In this document: piece by piece, positions 33,810-45,873 of the stretch
How the letters are laid out: each line of letters begins with the position of its first letter
Position numbering within the stretch: position 1 is the first letter of the stretch
Notes under the pieces: model-generated
Seen by the model: the letters and a program-made list of their open reading frames with translations, nothing else
The model's database searches: none
What the model was told of the DNA's origin: nothing
Program-made: the position numbers and the translations under genes
NCBI RefSeq assembly: GCF_049243985.1
Contig: NC_135384.1
Coordinates: 11,342,501 to 11,406,500 of the forward strand
Direction: 5' to 3'
Origin: Paroedura picta
Lineage: Eukaryota > Chordata > Lepidosauria > Squamata > Gekkonidae
DNA: 64,000 nt

Positions 33810-34711
33810 TTAAGACCTATTCCTTATCAGCTGTTCTCTTTTGTTCAGTTCAGGCCTCAGGAGAATGATATAGCACTTTGGGGAAAAGATACAGCCTAGT
33901 AGGCCACCACTGGAAGCTAAGATGGAGAAGATCTCCACGGCTACCATGTCTTTTCCTTTAGTGCTCAGGTAGGTTGGGACAAAGGACAGCCACACACTAC
34001 AAAAGACCAACATGCTGAAGGTGATGAATTTGGCTTCATTGAAGCTGTCAGGCAAATTCCTGGCTAGGAAAGCCACAATGAAGCAGACAATGGCAAGAAA
34101 TCCGATGTAACCCAAGACACAGTAAAACATGGTGACTGACCCTTCATTGCATTGCACAATGATTTCTGTACTCATTGAAAGCATGTCCGTATCTGGGAAG
34201 GGAGGAGAAGTAGCAAGCCAAATTGTACAAATGCTAACTTGAACAATGGAACAAGAAATAACAATATAATACGCCAAATGTTTCCCCACCCATTTTCGAA
34301 AAAGGCTTCCTGGCTTGGAGGCCATAAATGCCACAATGACGGTCACTGTTTTTGCCAGGACAGAAGAAACAGCAACAGAGAAGATGATGCCAAATGTCAT
34401 CTGTCGGAGCAGGCAGGTCACCTTGTTAGGTTGTCCAATGAAGAGCAAAGAGCAGAGGAAGCAAAGGAGCAGGGAGATGAGCAGAATGTAGGTCAAGGTC
34501 TGGTTGTTGGCTTTAACAATCGGGGTGTCCTGGTGCTTTATGAAGGCCAGAAGCACCAGGGCTGTTATCATATTGAAGGAAAGAGCTAAAGAGGCCAAAA
34601 TAATGCTCATAGGCTCAGAGAATGACAGAACATTTAGAATCTTGGGAAGGCAATGATCCTGTCCTTGGTTTGGATAATGACCTTTAAAGCAGGTGATGCA
34701 ATAATCCATGT
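33810..34711 (-). CDS. V2R D exon 6 (7TM)
   Basis: 902 nt with stop, open, [20 protein letters not shown] to [11 protein letters not shown]5 reads [15 protein letters not shown] like B (others TFC); TM7 reads [11 protein letters not shown] like E; TM1 has the private FNMITAL. Confidence 0.97.
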
Positions 34712-37700
34712 CTGAAATGAGAAGATAACTTGCTTAGAAATATTTATCATACTTGTTCACGTTTGGTGGAGGGGTTAGGTTAAAAATAAGGAAGGAAGGA
34801 AGGAAGGAAGGAAGGAAGGAAGGAAGGAAGGAAGGAAGGAAGGAAGGAAGGAAGGAAGGAAGGAAGGAAGGAAGGAAGGAAGGAAGGAAGGAAGGCAGGG
34901 AAGAAGGGAGGGAGGGAGGGAGGGAGGGAGGGAGGAAGGAAGGAAATTTTTGTAAGATAGTACCTAAAATTTTACGATCCACAGTTCATACACTTGTCCT
35001 AATATTGAAAATATGTAAGAAGAAATGTCCTGATTTGCCCCTTTAGGGATTTATTCAGATGAGAGCAATAATCCTCTTGTGTTTAAAGAACTTTGTGGGG
35101 GACTTCAGTAGTTCATATTAATACTTCTTAATCTCTTACCAAAAAAACAAAAATAAAACAGAATAGAACTAAAGCCTGCTGATGTCCAGGGATTCTGTTT
35201 TCTTTAAATTTGAATGCCTTTAACATCTGAAAATCTTTGGAAATAGATCTACAGGAATGTTCAACACGAGGAAGTGTAAGGTGTGAAAAATAAAATCTCA
35301 AGTTTTGCTAATGAAGTCCAAATTTGCAGAAACTGAAAAGGAAAGAGACCTCAAGATTTTATTGAATAAATCAATGAAGTGTAGACCCAATGTGCTGTTT
35401 ACAGTGAAAAGTGAACTCTAAACTAGGGACTATCAGAAAAGGGATTGGAATTCAAAAGAACAACAAAGAGTATAATAACACCCCTATGGAGATTTCTGGT
35501 CTGCCCCCAGTTGAACTACCATATGCATTTCTGGTCACCATATTTCAAAAAGGACATCATCAAGCTGGGGAAAGTACAGAAGTCAGCACCCAAGATAAGT
35601 AAGTGGTCAGATTTCTCCAAAAGAGGAACAGTTCTAGGCGTTTTCTAACTCTTGACGTTTTCAGTTGACAAAAGAGACAGACATGATAGAGGGTTAGAAA
35701 GCATGAACTGAATAACTTTGTCTCCCTTGCCTAAAATTCAAGGGTCTTCTAGGAAACTGACGGGCAGCAGATACAGCAGGTCAAAAGAAAATACTTCTTT
35801 ATACAGCAGGTAATTAACAACTTGGAATTTGCTGCCTGTTGAAATAGAGGTGGCCAGACAGATAAGCAGCTTTTAAAGGGAATCAGACAGATGCATGGAG
35901 GAGAGCCTATCAATCTGTACTCACCATGTTGACTAAAGCGGTGGTCCCCAACCACCGGGCCACGGCTCCCTCTCCCCCCTCCCCGCACTAAGAAACTTCC
36001 CAGGCCGCAAAAGCGGCCAATTAGCTTGCGGCCTGCAAGCTTTGTTTTGTGTGGGGGGGAGAGGGAAGCAGGGCAGTGCATGCGTGGCATGCGCAGCCGC
36101 ACGATCGCCCTCCCCACCACCGCCGGACCGCAGCCTTGGAAAGGATGCGGACCACTGGACTAAAGGGAATCCCCACATCCACAGGCAGCAAACTCCTGAA
36201 CACCAAGGGCAGGAGGCAACTTCAGAGGATCTGTCCACTATGCCCTTTTAGTGGTAATTCAGATTAACTGGTTGGCTACTATTGAGACAGGATCCTGGAC
36301 CAGATGGATGAATAGACAGAACCATTAGGTCTGATCCATTTCTTCTGTTTTTACTGCATAATGGGGAGAAAACAAGTTAATGTAAAAAGTATGTTTCCTC
36401 GAAGTGAAAATCTTGAAATTCCCACCCAGCAGCTGATCAAAAACTTTGGGGATCTTTAACAGGAGCAATCATTATATGAACATCTCCTACCCTCTTTGTC
36501 TGACATTTTCCCTTCTGGACACCGTTCACAATCGTAGCAGCAGAATTTCTCCCCTTCCTTCTTCTTCCTGCTGTAGCCAGGCTTGCACTTATCATTACAC
36601 CAAGAGAAAGGAGGCACCTGTCCTTGAAGAAAGCAGAAAGATAGAATTGAGAAGCCATTTTGCTTCAGAATTATGTCACTTCAGTAAAGGAGGTGATATC
36701 GGAGATCTCAAAGATGGCTCATTCTCCAAAGCAAGATAGAATCAACAATGGTTTTTTTGAGAGGCAATGAGATGTTTTCACACCTCTGGAAGGTGTCTGT
36801 TCCTGTTAATCCTGTCCTCTGACAGCAAATTTCATGGATAAAACATTAATGGAGCCTGTTTGATCCCCCTAAACCATCTGCCTACCCATTTCTATTTGTT
36901 TGAGAGACACTAAGTTAACTTCTCACATGTGAAAAGTGTCTGTTCCATTGAATCCTGTCCTCGTGGATGATGACTCTTTCGCTCAGAGGAACATGAGGAT
37001 CCAGTCTCCCGATCTTGACTCTGACGTAAGACTTATTCGGAAAAGTGAGTAAGTTGGTAATATCAAATCCACCTTTCAGTTCTCCTTGTTCATCAAAGGC
37101 CACTTCCTCTCCGGCAATGTTGTTGAAAGCGATTCTCTGAAGAAGGGTGTGGAACTTGGGGGAAAGAGAAAGAGCATGAAGTAGGATGGGATCAATGGCA
37201 TGGACTGGAGTGTGCTCGCCAATGCCGTTCAGTTTCCAAGAGATTTTCCGATTCCTTTCCTCTAGGAGAGAAGTCATTTATGAATGCAACTATTTGGTTT
37301 TTGCTCATGAGAACGGACTTCCACTGCCAGACACAAGGCAAAGCAGTGAAGTGCGATTCCAGCTGTCAAAAAGGAAGTTTCCATAGCCCAGTTTTGAGCA
37401 TATGATTTCGATTTAAAGGGCAGGGTAGAAGAGGAGGTGGATTTTTTGACCTTGCCATTTGCCACTTGAAGGAGCCTCAAAGCAGCTTACAATGGCTTAC
37501 CTTTTCTCTTCCCAAAGCAAACCTGCTGTGAAGTAGGTGAGGCTGAGAGAGCTCTGAGGATACTGTGACTTGCCCATAGTCACCCATCTGGCTTCGTTTG
37601 GAGAAGGAGTGGGGAATCTAACCAGGTTCTCCAGATTAGAGGCCACTGCTATACTACCTACACTGGGTAGTAGGTTAGGTGAAAGACCTCTACTGGACAC

Positions 37701-40700
37701 CCTGGAGAGCTACTCCTAGTCTTAATACTTGTTGTTACAGTGGGCTGATTCAATAGAATTTTTCTGCATAAGTCTTCAAAGAGGTAATAAGATGTGGTAT
37801 TAAAGGAGAATATGAGCCTCTTGTGGCACAGGGTGGTAAGGCAGCATACATACAGTCTGAAGCTCTGCCCATGAGGCTGGGAGTTCAATCCCAGCAGCCG
37901 GCTCAAGGTTGACTCAGCCTTCCATCCTTCTGAGGTCGGTAAAATGAGTACCCAGCTTGCTGGGGGGTAAACGGTAATGACTGGGGAAGGCACTGGCAAA
38001 CCACCCCGTATTGAGTCTGCCATGAAATGCTAGAGGGCGTCACCTCAAGGGTCAGACATGACCCAGTGCTTGCACAGGGGATACCTTTACCTTTACCTTT
38101 ACCTTTATTAAAGCACAGGTAAAGGCCACAATTCTATAGGATTATCTCTGGCTTTGGGAATATTCCTAGAGCATCATGCTAAGGTGAAAAGTTCAACATT
38201 AGGTTTTCGCACAGTACTCATTTTGCACTGTTAGTGCTCCTTTGTAAAATCCTGATATTTGTCAGCTATAAGGACAGAACAAAGATCTCTTGAAAAGTGA
38301 TTAAAACTCTTAACTCATTTTTTCCCCTTGAGGGATTGAGCCATTCTCTTTTCTCTACTCAGACAACATTTCGCTGAAACCATGAAGGGAAAAGTCTGCA
38401 ACCCCTGGAACAATGTGAAGGGTGATTTCTAAAGGCCTGCAGCTTCAAAAATTGATAGCCAGATCTAAATTTCCATCATTTAGGATATGTAACTGTTATG
38501 GATATATTGTTTTATCAGATTTTCTTTTTGTTCAGTATCTTGTGTTTCCAAATGCTGTGTTCCTTTCCAGTTCTTTAATAAATGGTGTTTCATTGAATAA
38601 TATTTCATTGAGCCTCTTGTGGCACAGAGTGGTAAGGCAGCAGACATGCAGTCTGAAGCTCTGCCCATGAGGCTGGGAGTTCAATCCCAGCAGCCGGCTC
38701 AAGGTTGACTCAGCCTTCCATCCTTCCGAGGTCAGTAAAATGAGTATCCAGCTTGCTGGGGGTAAACGGTAATGACTGGGGGAGGCACTGGCCACCCCGT
38801 ATTGAGTCTGCCATGAAAACGCTAGAGGGCGTCACCCCAAGGGTCAGACATGACCCGGTGCTTGCACCGGGGATAGCTTTACTATTTCATTGAAAAGTCA
38901 GTCATTTTGGTTTGTACGAACCACATTAAAGCCCCTGTTTGACTCAGGAATACAAAAAGAGAGGAATGGAGGGGTAACAGCTACCCTACTTTCCAGTATA
39001 ACCAAAGAACTAAGCCTAGAAGGGAAATGTGGTAGTCAGGTCACCATTCAAGTTCATCGGAAGAGAATGCCCTTTATTGTTATGACTTAACGATGGCAAC
39101 AAAATCCAGAGAATGGGGAAATTCAGGAGTAGAGGGAGTCAGAAGCCTCACTGGGCAGGAGACCGATGACAGCTAAGTGACTTCCGGACTTTCTGGTGGG
39201 CAGGAAAAAGATTAAAATGTCCCATTCTCTCTCTCTAACCACGATATTAAACCCTAAGCATGACAGGGGATTGTTTTCCTCCAAGTGAAGAATAATTGCC
39301 TTCCAAAGGGGCACCTTCAGAGAAGCCAAGCTTCCTCCATTATCCACTGCTGCCTACATTATCCACTTACCAAAATCCCAAATTCTACACATGACAGGAG
39401 TCTGCTTTATGCCATCTTAAAAGTTATTACCTTCCATGGTTGCACATTCAGAGAAGCCAGGTTGTCTCCATTATCCACTGCTCTGTGCTTGGCTCTAGAT
39501 GAGTCCAAGATGTGTAGGGCGTGTGCAAGGGCATAGACAGCATTGTATATTCTGTAGCTAGGGTCGGTCATGCTCATTTCATAAAAAGGTGCCGGAACTG
39601 TTTCCAGTCTCTCCTGTTCAGTGCATGTTTCAACTGAATTGATTGGGTTTAGAGAACCTGGCAGCACACAATCGAACACATTCTCCCAGAAGTCCTTGAT
39701 AAAACCATCTCCCTTTGCCCAAGTAGGTTTTAAAAGCTGAAGGAATTCATGGAAGCCTGGGATGTCCTTTGAAGGAATGGAGAAGGAAAGAGCCCCATGG
39801 AATAGTTCTATATCAAATGCCTTTTGAAAAGAATTTAATACAAAATCCACCTGGGCTCCTGTAATCCACACCTTTCCAACAGAGTTTCTCTCCACGAATT
39901 CGGTATCTGTTAGATCTCCTATCATGGTGGGCAAAATGATAATGTTTGCTAGACAAAGAAATGTCCCAGCTTCTCCATATACAACAATTGCATTGGCCTT
40001 GGTGTTCGGGAGATTTGTGTTACTACCGTCAATAAACTTGAACAGAAGATCTATGTTCTCCAACTCCAAATGTTTTGGAGCCTTTTCCGTGAAGGCTGCA
40101 CAGATTCCATTGCTGGATAGGATTGGCTCAAATGTCTGCAAGAAACGATCTCCCCTTTCATCATCCAAAGTGACGAGGCCAACCCATTTCCACTTGAAAT
40201 GCAGAAGTAACTGGACAATTCCCTCGTACTGAAGGGCTTCCTTAGGGAACATGCGGTAAAAGGAAGGGCGACTCATTGGGCCATCCACATCTGATTCAAA
40301 GGAGCCATAGGACAACTAAGAAGGGGAGAAGCAAATCATGTTACAAAAGGAAAATAGGAATACTTTATTGTATTTTTCACCAAAATACCCTATCTACTTG
40401 CGTATAAGCCTCGTTTTTCAGCATCTTTTTTCACACTGAAAGAGCCCTCCTCGGTTTATACGCGGGTATAGACGGTGATTGAAATAAAAGCCTGCTCAAG
40501 CCAGCCAATTGTTGCTCTGGCAGCTTGTAGGACATCAACGGTTTGACTGAGGGACTCTGATCTTTTCTTCCGTATTGCCTTCACTTCTTCCTCTGCTTAA
40601 TCACTTCTTCCAAATTATTCTTTTGGTTTCTGTGAATGAAAAGCGGGGTACAAAACCCAGCAGCTATTCATCCTCTTGACTTTTCTGTATTTGTTGGGGG

Positions 40701-40982
40701 GGGGAGGCTGGATGGGAGAACCTGTGATGATGGAGCATTTCCCACCCTCGGCTTCTATGCGAGTCAATAAGTTTGGGTGCCTCGGCTTATATGCAGGTCG
40801 GCTTATATGCAAATATATACAGTATATCGGATTAGATATCAACTTAGTTTTTCAGACTGTTGCCCATGGCTTTTGTCTGCATATTTTTTTCCTTCTGCAA
40901 GTAGAACTCTCTGGAATTTTTTTATTTATTTTAAACATTTTTTAGCCATATCAATGTGGTGTATAATGTGAATTAAACAAGT

Positions 40983-41070
<88 letters not shown>

Positions 41071-43483
41071 ATAGAATGAATCCTAAATGACATTGCATTC
41101 AACTTCTTCCTAAAAAATTGAAATGGGTGGGGCAGATACTACTCATTGGGAGATTGTTCCATACATACATTTATTTATTTTGGTCAATGACCAGTACAAA
41201 ATACAAAACAGTAAAACACCTTAAAAGTTATATACAGCTGACCATATACAGCTGACCATAAGCTTGCCTCAAACAGGGTCAAACCTGACTCCACACACAG
41301 TGCAGCATTAGAGACAATTGTGGGGAGCTGTAGAAGATTTCTCAAAAATTTGGTTTGGGAGATTGTTCCCTAACTGTGGGGCCACCAGTGAAAAGGCACT
41401 CTCTCATTTGCCCACCAGAGGAGGAGCTTCTTGGATGGTTGGGAGTCAGGAGGGTTTCTCAATTCCTGGCCCGGATTCTGTTTCCAAAGTGACCCTAGTT
41501 CCAAGCCATGTTGGGCTCTAAAGAACAACCGTGGCAGTCAGCCTCAAGTCTTTCAATCCAACAGCAACCTGCGTGGGAGGCCTTAAATGTTTCTTCTCTA
41601 CTACAATCCTGTCCAAAGTAGCCCTTTCTGCCTGGGGACCTGATCATTATACTTTGCAGATTAGGTGTAATTCCAGGAGCTCTCCAGGCCCCACCTGGAG
41701 GTTGGCTACCCCTTGGCTGGAAATATTCCTGGAGGTTTAAGGTGGGATTTCAAAATTATATAATGCTTCAGAGTCCAGCTTTCAAAGGAGACATTTTCGC
41801 CTGCTGTTGGGAGGCAGTGGTGCAGGTGTGTCCCTCCTGGCCTATGGGTTATGGCCAGCCCTACCAGCAACTGCTTGTATTCTGGGGCACAGACAGACAG
41901 ACCAACATCAATCCTGAGAGTTTGGAAAATGCCGGATGATCTAAATAAATATTTACAGCCTGAAACTGTATATAGTGAATATAATATAAATATAATCCCC
42001 ATTCTCTGATCATACCTGTGGGATCTTGTAAAGACTTAAGAGAGTTGCCATGTCTGTTGTGGTTTTAGAAGTGTGTCCCCCAATGATGCCAATCATGTTT
42101 TGAGGCATGCCACATTTGTAGTTTGGGATGAATCCATGTGATGTGAAGAGCAGGTCCATGGTGATCCTGTAAATCCATTTTTCAAGGGTGGTGGAGTCAC
42201 GGATGTGGAACCCAAGAGTGACATTGGACAATATGCTGGGGTTCGCATTGATCTCACGGATGGCAAATACCAAGGCAAGGACATGCTGGTAGAAATTTGT
42301 TACCAGGCTGCAAAGAGAATCATTCATTGTTTTAGAAGAGAATGCTTCAATGTACAGGTTCTGGATTAGTCACGACAACTTTGGGGTCCCATCTGAATCA
42401 GAGGAATAACCCATCTATATCCACTTCTCATTTCCCATAGCACAGTGCTCCTGGGAAACCCACAAGTTGGACAAGGAGCCATCAGTCATTTCACTGTACC
42501 CCAAGGACTGGTATTCAAAGGAATACTGGAAGGTCCTGGTAGTTACCAAAACCAATGGCCCATGATAGATCCATTAATGTATCTTATTCCCTTTTGGCTA
42601 TGTAATGCTATATTATTCAGCACAGACAGTGTTCTGTGAAGAATTACTTGGAGATGTCTGTTCTACCCTTATTTTGAGTTTTACTATTGTGAAGCATGGA
42701 GAAGACGCTCTTGTTCTACTCTTTTCCAAACTCTGCATAATCTTATTCACTTTTTTGTTATGCATTTTGTACAACATGCTAGAGATATTGAACTTGAGGG
42801 ACAAGAATCATCCCTACCGATGTCACACATGGTTTGATATGTACTGATAAACGTAACAAACCTCTTGTGTCAAAATATCTTTGCATATTCACCATCCTGA
42901 TATTTACTCAGAAGCAATATATTTTTGAAATATTAGGTCCCTCCTCATTACTTTTCCCCTACAATTTTGATATTCCTTGTGCAGAATGGAGGTGTATTTT
43001 GTGCCCTTTAAAAATAAATCCCTACCTGCTGCTCTAAACGTTCTAATTTAGGATAGCTCAGTGCATACAGGCTGTAACCAAAAAGTGTGCAATCCCCTCA
43101 GGGTTCCTTAAAGAAGCAGAATGTCCCGTCACTGAAAAAGCATCATCTTTTGTCTTGGAACAGGAGGTCTTCCTTTTGGTAGCCACCGAACCTAGCGTCC
43201 ATCCGTTACTTTTAAAAACGCCCACCTAGTTTCGCAAACATACCAGATTTCCTCAAATAAAATCAGACTTCGTCATCTTTTCTATGTCAGAGGATCACTG
43301 ATTCACTTACAGTGGCCGACAGACATAATCCTGGTCGGAGCGCTGTTGAAATTCAACCTTTTCGGATACACAAGCAATATGAGTAAGAATTCCACCAATC
43401 AGGATTTCCCCTGGCTGATACCACTGATGTGGGATCTGAGGAGGATTGTTTCCAGTGCATTTCATACTATATGATTTATACAT
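33810..43483 (-). CDS. V2R gene D
   Basis: Exons: 43311-43483, 42016-42307, 39431-40315, 36927-37154, 36491-36617, 33810-34711. Exons 2-6 open, splice sites and phases normal. The same one-base shortening of the leader as in C and E leaves only [13 protein letters not shown] in frame. Intron 5 carries a long GGAA array next to the exon 6 acceptor and a hAT-like element shared with E. Introns 2-3 share all insertions with C. Exon 6 contains a short B-like block, suggesting gene conversion. Confidence 0.93.
34788..34943. repeat. (GGAA)n microsatellite (intron 5 of D)
   Basis: About 155 bases of GGAA then GGGA units some 75 bases from the exon 6 acceptor. Short versions are in B (13120-13165), C (23782-23805) and F (58520-58542); E has the longest. 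Confidence 0.97.
35470..36345 (+). mobile_element. CR1 LINE fragment, split by a hAT-like element (intron 5 of D)
   Basis: Ancestral CR1 piece as in B and C ([30 protein letters not shown]). Interrupted at 35939-36157. Confidence 0.82.
35939..36157. mobile_element. Nonautonomous hAT-like element (intron 5 of D)
   Basis: Ends cggtggtccccaaccac and ggatgcggaccactg are inverted hAT-type termini. GC-rich, 219 bases, no transposase. Exact 8-bp target duplication gactaaag (35931-35938, 36158-36165). B shows the empty site with a single gactaaag near 14181. Confidence 0.92.
36491..36617 (-). CDS. V2R D exon 5 (NCD3G)
   Basis: 127 nt, [20 protein letters not shown] then [18 protein letters not shown]; donor GTAGGAG. 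Confidence 0.94.
36775..36822 (-). repeat. Stub of exon 4 end (intron 4 of D)
   Basis: Diverged copy of the exon 4 end (ggtgtctgttcc, aatcctgtcctc) about 105 bases downstream of exon 4. Confidence 0.62.
36927..37154 (-). CDS. V2R D exon 4
   Basis: 228 nt, [20 protein letters not shown] to [17 protein letters not shown] matches B rather than C, E or F, another sign of exchange between copies. Confidence 0.94.
37425..37668 (-). mobile_element. Old Sauria-type SINE (intron 3 of D)
   Basis: Decayed copy orthologous to that of B at 15424, with tail agaagagg, body gaagtaggtgaggctgagag and head-like ccactgctatactac. Confidence 0.75.
37814..38107 (+). mobile_element. Squamate tRNA-SINE, copy 1 (intron 3 of D)
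   Basis: Same insertion as C 25831, with a longer (CCTTTA)n tail. Confidence 0.88.
38612..38883 (+). mobile_element. Squamate tRNA-SINE, copy 2 (intron 3 of D)
   Basis: Same insertion as C 26618, with target duplication atttcattga at 38602-38611 and 38884-38893. Confidence 0.9.
39300..39352 (-). repeat. Stub of a B/F-type exon 3 end (intron 3 of D)
   Basis: Encodes ...[16 protein letters not shown]; the old donor has changed from GT to GC. Orthologous to the stub in C. Confidence 0.8.
39431..40315 (-). CDS. V2R D exon 3
   Basis: 885 nt, open, [20 protein letters not shown] to ASLNVQPWK. Very close to C and E, with small differences such as [20 protein letters not shown]. Confidence 0.95.
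40387..40827. mobile_element. Small DNA transposon with inverted ends (intron 2 of D)
   Basis: Same element and site as C 28397. Confidence 0.75.
40985..41072. repeat. (ATAA)n microsatellite (intron 2 of D)
   Basis: Same array as in C but about 30 bases longer. Confidence 0.95.
41161..41356 (-). mobile_element. Short 5'-truncated retroposon (intron 2 of D)
   Basis: Same insertion as C 29127. Target duplication gggagattgttcc at 41148-41160 and 41357-41369. Confidence 0.8.
41603..41805. repeat. Unclassified interspersed repeat (intron 2 of D)
   Basis: Same as C 29570, here with the fuller motif ctccaggccccacctggagg. Confidence 0.6.
42016..42307 (-). CDS. V2R D exon 2
   Basis: 292 nt, open; [40 protein letters not shown], ending KIPQ. 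Confidence 0.94.
43311..43483 (-). CDS. V2R D exon 1 (start uncertain)
   Basis: Same protein start as C ([20 protein letters not shown]), with [16 protein letters not shown] before the donor GTAAGTG. The leader ATG is out of frame. Confidence 0.75.
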
Positions 43484-43489
43484 AAGCAA

Positions 43490-44734
43490 CACATTGGCAT
43501 CAGCAGCAACATCACAGATTCTTCCAAGTGCAGTCAAAACATGCCTCTCTCTACGTAGTCTCTCTGGAGTCTCCTTTATGGCGTTGTCATTCGTTTCCAC
43601 CTGGTTTGAAAACGATAACTCAGGTGGGTCCAACACTATTTTAAAGGGTATAAATATGAACCTTATCTTTAATTTCCCAACTCTTTGCTTTGTAAGCTAC
43701 CTGAGAGATAGAGATAAGAAAACTGCCTCTCTCTAGTCCCCCGTTTTAGCAGAGACTGGCTCAGTGGTGGCTTTCATCACCAGAACGTTGAGACTTCATT
43801 TCTGATTTGTTTTCTGTCTCCTTCTGGAAAGGGATTCGAAGTTCGACAGGGTGAAGAAATGGCAGTGATTTCGATAATTATAGTGAAGCTAATCTCCTCT
43901 GAAGCTAATCTCCTCCTCTGTTGTTCATATACAGGGATAATTTGAGGCAGAAATAGTGAACAAAAATATTTGTTTTAACTTAGCTTCTCTCTAGGGAGAC
44001 CGACAGGTGGAATGGTGATCTTAGACCCCAGAGGTCCCCCCCATCCATTATGTAATTCAAAGAATAACCTGAGAGATTCTCAAAAGGGAAGAGACCATGC
44101 AAAAACTGTGAACAACTTCTTCGGACTCATGTATCTGTTTATTTAATTACAACTGCTTTTTTTCAAACCTTCAATGATGGAGGAGCCCTTAAAATAATTT
44201 TCCAGACTTCATGGAACCCCAGAAGTGATGTCAACCTCCCAGCCATGCCCCCCATAAGTTACATGTCACCAGAAGTGACTACTACCTATGTTAACAGGCA
44301 GGCTTGGCTAAGGGCTGTTCCCCTGAAAAACAAAACAAAACACTTTCTCCCTGGTTACCTAAAACCTTCTTCCACTTACCTTGGCTTAGCCACACAAATA
44401 GCTTTGCATGTTGCAAGCAAGATCTCACTGCAATGATTGGATTAGCTCCACCAGGGAGCTTAGCCATCGTTCTACCTCACCTCTCCCACACTATTGCCGT
44501 GGGAAGCAGGGCAAAGGCAGAAAAGAGGGAGTGGGAAAGCCAGGAACTGTCCTGTCTGTCCTTTGAAAGTTTATATGCCCGTCTCCAAAGCAGATTTGCG
44601 ATTCGGACATGCTGTTCAATGGTGCTGGCTGATTTGGATAATTTCTGTATGATCCGTGCTCGAATTAAGGCTGATTCTTATACTTTTAATCTGAAACTGT
44701 CCACAATGCAAATGCATACCACAACCCAAAAGTA
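43490..44734. other. Spacer D/E, 5' flank of D, no gene seen
   Basis: Nearly the same as 31460-32700, including the 155-codon plus-strand ORF (44304-44771), indicating a recent duplication of the C/D unit. Confidence 0.45.
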
Positions 44735-44829
44735 TTTCCAGTGCACTTCATACTATGTAATTAATAAATGACTATAAAATTTACTCAAACAACAGCATGG
44801 GTATCAGCAGCTATAGCACAGATTCTGCC
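44735..44829 (-). repeat. Exon 1 relic of a lost A-type V2R
   Basis: Same relic as at 32702, upstream of gene D. Confidence 0.75.
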
Positions 44830-44898
44830 ATTTGCAACCCAAACACACCTCTCTCCACATGGACTCTCCAGGACTCTTCTAGACCATTGTCATTAGAT

Positions 44899-45029
44899 AA
44901 GCCTGGTTTCAAGAAAATAACTCAGATGGGTCTTGTCCCTTAGAATCATAGAATCATCGAGTTGGAAGGGGCCATTAAGGCCATCTAGTCCAACCCCCTG
45001 CTCAACGTTATTTTCTTGAAACCAGGCTT
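44899..45029 (-). mobile_element. CR1 3' end flanked by a 23-bp inverted repeat
   Basis: Same structure as at 32866; arms at 44899-44921 and 45007-45029. Confidence 0.85.
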
Positions 45030-45718
45030 CCAACACACTTGAAAGATAGTGAATAAAGATATGAAAGGTGTTCTTTCTAGTTCTTCATTGCAGCCATGAA
45101 TGACTCAGGCTTTTATAACCAGAGCTTTGAGACTGCATTTCTGATTTGTGTTCTGTTTCCTTCTGGGAAGGTCTTGGAACTTCGTCAGTGTGAAGGAGTG
45201 AGAGTGACTGTGATAATTATAGTGAGGAGAATATCTGCTGGAAGAATGTTGTTAGTGTTCTGGGGTAATATGCAGCAGAAATAGTGAAGAAAAACATTGT
45301 CAGATCTTATCCCAGCTGGGGGAGGAGGCACCCTCCTGATAAGGAGGGGGCCTGAAGGGGAGGGGGCCTGGAGGGGAGGGGGGCCATGTTGGCCCCTCCC
45401 ACACCCAGCCGCCTGCCCCCTAGAACCCGCTCTATTTGGCTACAGTGGGCCTTAATTCTATTCAATTTATGAAGCTGGTTTCCGGCACAGCCTAATGCAA
45501 TGAAAACTGAAATTTCTTTTCAGCTAGTTAAAATAGACATTTGAGGGTGAAAAACTGAACCATTCTGAAATATGTAGCTGAAATATGTAGGTGATATATT
45601 TGTCATCTCTTGGATTAATTTCATTCTGTGCTATAGTACACTGTTGCAGGGATCTTTGTTTGTAGGGGGGTGTATCAACGGTTATGAAATAAACCAGACT
45701 TTTATAAAATCAATGAAG

Positions 45719-45724
45719 TTTATT
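45719..45724 (-). promoter_or_regulatory. Candidate poly(A) signal of gene E
   Basis: AATAAA on the minus strand, 150 nt past the stop. Confidence 0.55.
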
Positions 45725-45873
45725 AGCTACTTAAAGATGAAAAGTAAAACTAATCTAATGAATGAATGTCAGGAAAAGATTCATGGATTTCATTCTGTGC
45801 ACAAAATGAAAATTCTCCATTTGAGTGCAGTACAGATACGGCTGGAGAACACATGGATGGCTGATAAAAGTAT

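Noticed and set aside
35933-36267. Overlapping ORFs on both strands in the GC-rich stretch of D (and 48395-48747 in E)
   Set aside because: They lie within the nonautonomous hAT-like element and its CR1 surroundings; GC richness alone explains the open frames.
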